From Fodinibius roseus (GTDB lineage Bacteria; Bacteroidota; Rhodothermia; Balneolales; Balneolaceae): a stretch of DNA of 64,000 nt. The translations under genes were made by a program, and so were the position numbers. Each line of letters begins with the position of its first letter. The first letter of the stretch is position 1. Where the stretch lies: positions 50,041 through 114,040 of the forward strand of contig NZ_FQUS01000017.1 of assembly GCF_900129315.1 (NCBI RefSeq), given 5' to 3'. Of the stretch, positions 61,758-64,000 are shown piece after piece. Below the pieces are notes generated by a model. It had not been told where the DNA came from. It searched no databases and saw only the letters and a program-made list of their open reading frames with translations.

Positions 61758-63152
61758 ATGAATTCCATTAGCAGTCTCATACAGCAAACCAATCCCTATG
61801 AACAGTTTGTTCAGCAGCTGGTACAGATTGAAAGCCAGAAAAAATTTAGGCTGGAAGACCAAAAGGATACGCTCAACAAGCAGCAGTCTGCCCTGAGCGA
61901 CGTCAGCTCTGTAATCTCTGATTTCACGAACAAGATTGATGAGCTGACCAGCGGCACGTCCAACAGTTTTAATCCCCTGAAAGCGACCTCCGGTGACGAG
62001 GGGGTGGTACGAGTGGATTCCATAGCGGGGATGGACGAGCCGAATAACTATGATATTACGGTACATCGCAAGGCAAACAAAGATATCATGCTGTCCAATG
62101 TAATGGATGGGGCGGCGACGGGTCTTGCGGCAAGCGGCGACGGTTCGGTGGATATTACCATCGGGGATAAAACAGAAACGATTTCGGTCACGACCACCCA
62201 TGATGACGGGACGGACAAAACCAATCAGGAAGTGTTGGAGTCGTTCTCAACGGCCATCAACGACCTGCTGGGGGTGGAATCGGACAGTGATGTGTTTGAG
62301 ATTGACAACGACGGCAACGTACAACTTTCTATTAAAAGTGCCGAGACGGGATACGACCAGCGTATCCAGTTCAGCAACGCTTCCGGAGCACTTGCCGATG
62401 TTACCACGAATATGAGCCACCTCACGGATCCGGCGCAGCTGGATAGCGAATTTACCGTGGACGGTATTACCTTCACAAGAGGCCAGAATACCGTGGATGA
62501 TGCCATCTCGGGGATGACGTTTACGATCCTCGATGACCCCGGTACCACCGAACAGATTTCAGTGAATAAAGATGTGGAGACAGCCAAGAATAACATTGAA
62601 GAGTTTATTTCCACTTTTAACGAAATGAATAAGAAGATCCGCAGTCTGACCTTTATCAACGGGGAAACCGGCAACAAAGGGCCCCTGCAGGGCATGCGAT
62701 CCATTCGAAACCTGACGCTCAACCTGCGCCAGACAGCTCTGACGGACATGTCAGCTGCTGCGGCCGGGGAACTGGATAACCTGATGGATATCGGTATCGG
62801 ATTTGAAAATGACGGTACCATGAAAATTGATGATGCCGACCTGCTGGAAGATGCTCTTACGAACCGTCCCGATGAAGTAAGCAAATTGTTTACCGATGAG
62901 ACGTCCCCCGTCACGGCCATGTATAACCAGGCCGAAACCTATACCCAGGCCAGCGGCGTTATATCCTCACTGGAAAGCGGGCTGGATCAAAAAGTCGACT
63001 TTCTCGATAATCGTATCGAATCCGAAAATAAATATTTGGAACGGTATGAGGAACAACAGAGACAACTTTTTGCGGAACTCCAGCAAATGCAGACCGAAGG
63101 ACAGAATCAATTCAACGCCATCATGAGTTATCAATCGAGCTTAGGCTTCTAA
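61758..63152 (+). CDS. fliD: Flagellar filament capping protein FliD (HAP2)
   Basis: 464 residues. FliD_N begins YEQFVQQLVQIESQKKFRLE, and FliD_C ends with coiled helices (LDQKVDFLDNRIESENKYLE, NQFNAIMSYQSSLGF). The middle is a variable acidic beta-rich part (about 90-270). FliD forms the pentameric or hexameric filament cap that folds flagellin at the tip. Length is in the usual range. Located between fliS and a FliT-like small gene, the common fliD-fliS-fliT neighbourhood. Confidence 0.94.
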   Translation: MNSISSLIQQTNPYEQFVQQLVQIESQKKFRLEDQKDTLNKQQSALSDVSSVISDFTNKIDELTSGTSNSFNPLKATSGDEGVVRVDSIAGMDEPNNYDITVHRKANKDIMLSNVMDGAATGLAASGDGSVDITIGDKTETISVTTTHDDGTDKTNQEVLESFSTAINDLLGVESDSDVFEIDNDGNVQLSIKSAETGYDQRIQFSNASGALADVTTNMSHLTDPAQLDSEFTVDGITFTRGQNTVDDAISGMTFTILDDPGTTEQISVNKDVETAKNNIEEFISTFNEMNKKIRSLTFINGETGNKGPLQGMRSIRNLTLNLRQTALTDMSAAAAGELDNLMDIGIGFENDGTMKIDDADLLEDALTNRPDEVSKLFTDETSPVTAMYNQAETYTQASGVISSLESGLDQKVDFLDNRIESENKYLERYEEQQRQLFAELQQMQTEGQNQFNAIMSYQSSLGF

Positions 63153-63161
63153 TAAAAAGAT

Positions 63162-63500
63162 ATGAAGTCATTTACTATACATCTTCGCAAGCTTGTCAGA
63201 ATTAACCGGAAGATCATACAGGAGCTTCACAGGGATGAAACTTCCGTTGCTTCGCTGCGCGAAGCGTTCGACAAACGGGCCCTGCATAGCCGTAAAATGG
63301 GTGAGCTGATTTCTGACGTTAACAAGGATATGCTATCCGATGAGGAATCGGCTGTCATCCAAACGCTCTTTGACCAATTTAGACGACAATCAAAAAAAAT
63401 TCAGGACGCGCTGGATGTGATTATCGACCGCACAAGGGAAAGACTGGGTGATGCGGTAAACCAACGAAGGGCTGAAAAAGGTTATCAGTCTTTAAAATGA
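63162..63500 (+). CDS. Small helical protein, FliT-like position (hypothetical)
   Basis: 112 residues, charged and wholly helical (INRKIIQELHRDETSVASLR, FDQFRRQSKKIQDALDVIID). No sequence motif proves FliT, but the size, helical hairpin pattern and place 9 bases after fliD fit a FliT-type export chaperone for FliD. Other option: an unrelated flagellar helper. Most likely part of the same transcript. Confidence 0.6.
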   Translation: MKSFTIHLRKLVRINRKIIQELHRDETSVASLREAFDKRALHSRKMGELISDVNKDMLSDEESAVIQTLFDQFRRQSKKIQDALDVIIDRTRERLGDAVNQRRAEKGYQSLK

Positions 63501-63543
63501 GCAGAGAATTCAGTAACTTTAAACAGAACTGAACAACGATATC

Positions 63544-63903
63544 ATGGATATTAATAAAATAGAAAACCGAGTCAGCGGAACAAATCTCAATAAAACGGAC
63601 GCTGCCTCTGAGGGAAAAGAATCCGCCGGATCCACAAAAGATAGTTCCGCACCGGATACGCCCGTAGACAAGGTTTCCATTAGCGACTACCCTTTCCGGA
63701 ATAACGATGAGCTGTTTGCCAAGCTTGAATTGGAAAAACTAAACGAATCTTCTTCCGGCCGGGTTCAGGAAGTCAAAGCAGCGTTGAATGAATATATGAG
63801 CGCCTCCGAAGTTTCTTCGGAAGCCGCTGGCGAAACAGAACTGGGACAAAAGATCAATGATCCGTCCGTCTGGGGAGAAATCGCCCATAAAATTCTGCAA
63901 TAA
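63544..63903 (+). CDS. Small disordered protein, FlgM-like candidate
   Basis: 119 residues. The first half is polar and low in hydrophobic residues (VSGTNLNKTDAASEGKESAG), with DKVSISDYPF after it. The second half has amphipathic helices (RVQEVKAALNEYMSA and a C-terminal IAHKIL). A disordered N-terminus with a KVxIS segment and C-terminal helices is the layout of the anti-sigma-28 factor FlgM, and its presence beside sigma-28-type promoters would make sense. Similarity is weak and only structural. 43 bases after the previous gene. Confidence 0.5.
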   Translation: MDINKIENRVSGTNLNKTDAASEGKESAGSTKDSSAPDTPVDKVSISDYPFRNNDELFAKLELEKLNESSSGRVQEVKAALNEYMSASEVSSEAAGETELGQKINDPSVWGEIAHKILQ

Positions 63904-63983
63904 CTTGAAGTAGTCACGATGAAATCTGACAGTTTAGTTAGATTAGGAGATGCAACCAACTAATCACTAAACCCAGATTCACC

Positions 63984-64000
63984 ATGACTACCCAAGATAA
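63984..64000 (+). CDS. Start of a gene cut by the window edge
   Basis: ATG at 63984 opens a frame MTTQD that runs out of the window. Too short to identify. It follows the FlgM-like gene by 80 bases on the same strand and may be another flagellar gene. Confidence 0.35.

Noticed and set aside
63919..63963. 14-codon frame between the FlgM-like gene and the window end
   Set aside because: Too short, with no supporting features; probably chance.
1..64000. tRNA, rRNA genes or CRISPR arrays
   Set aside because: No T-loop/cloverleaf pattern, rRNA core sequence or regularly spaced repeat array was seen on reading both strands.

Overview
The window looks like a chromosomal segment from a flagellated relative of Bacteroidota, most plausibly a Balneolota/Rhodothermota-type bacterium. 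This is inferred from gene content: DUF4293, DUF5686, a TonB-dependent receptor, a SPOR lipoprotein, WbqC and a GH43 enzyme sit beside flagellin, FliS and FliD, and true Bacteroidota rarely have flagella. Many proteins are rich in Asp/Glu, which would fit a salt-adapted marine or saline organism. No rRNA, tRNA or CRISPR array was seen.

Layout. 1-5.3 kb: two tandem Gfo/Idh/MocA oxidoreductases (the first cut by the window edge), xseA, a small membrane protein and an aldo/keto reductase. 5.6-8.4 kb: a small defence-like island with a broken cytosine-5 methyltransferase start, a DUF3883 nuclease-like protein, a phosphorothioate-DNA-type HNH endonuclease and a Phd/VapC toxin-antitoxin pair. 8.5-14.6 kb: a lipoprotein, a LysE exporter, a DinB-like protein, an ArsR/SRPBCC pair with a palindromic operator, and a HipA-like kinase with DUF3037. 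15-27 kb: a secreted alpha/alpha-barrel-like protein, a GH43-gluconolactonase fusion, a DUF5686 outer-membrane protein, a CxxCH lipoprotein, a ferric-iron-type ABC transporter with a palindromic operator, a SPOR lipoprotein and an alpha/beta hydrolase. 27.7-31.8 kb: a partner-switching module (STAS antagonist, anti-sigma kinase, SpoIIE phosphatase) and an MltF-type lytic transglycosylase. 32.0-32.4 kb: a REP/REPIN-like element with 39-bp terminal inverted repeats. 32.4-43.8 kb: a TonB-dependent receptor, an EamA exporter, DUF4293, a candidate structured RNA and a TetR-TolC-adaptor-RND efflux operon flanked by matching operators. 44-46.9 kb: pyrR-pyrB and an orphan histidine kinase.

The most striking part is 47.2-64 kb, a flagellar filament island. 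Two nearly identical tandem flagellin genes, each with its own sigma-28-like promoter and terminator, are followed (upstream on the same strand) by a six-gene cluster: two sulfotransferases, two DegT/DnrJ-type aminotransferases, a WbqC protein and a 2,068-residue fusion of TPR, O-GlcNAc-transferase-like, FkbM methyltransferase, GT2 and CgeB-like glycosyltransferase modules. On the other side, divergently transcribed, are fliS, fliD, a FliT-like and a FlgM-like small protein. The arrangement suggests a dedicated system that builds and attaches an unusual, possibly sulfated and amino-sugar-containing, glycan on flagellin. Three sigma-28-like promoters of the same form (TTAAG, 14 bases, then NNCGATAA) tie the flagellins and the fliS-fliD side into one regulon.

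Limits: family calls come from motifs read by eye; no database search was run. Start codons were moved where the longest open frame begins at TTG or runs back into a neighbouring gene or operator.
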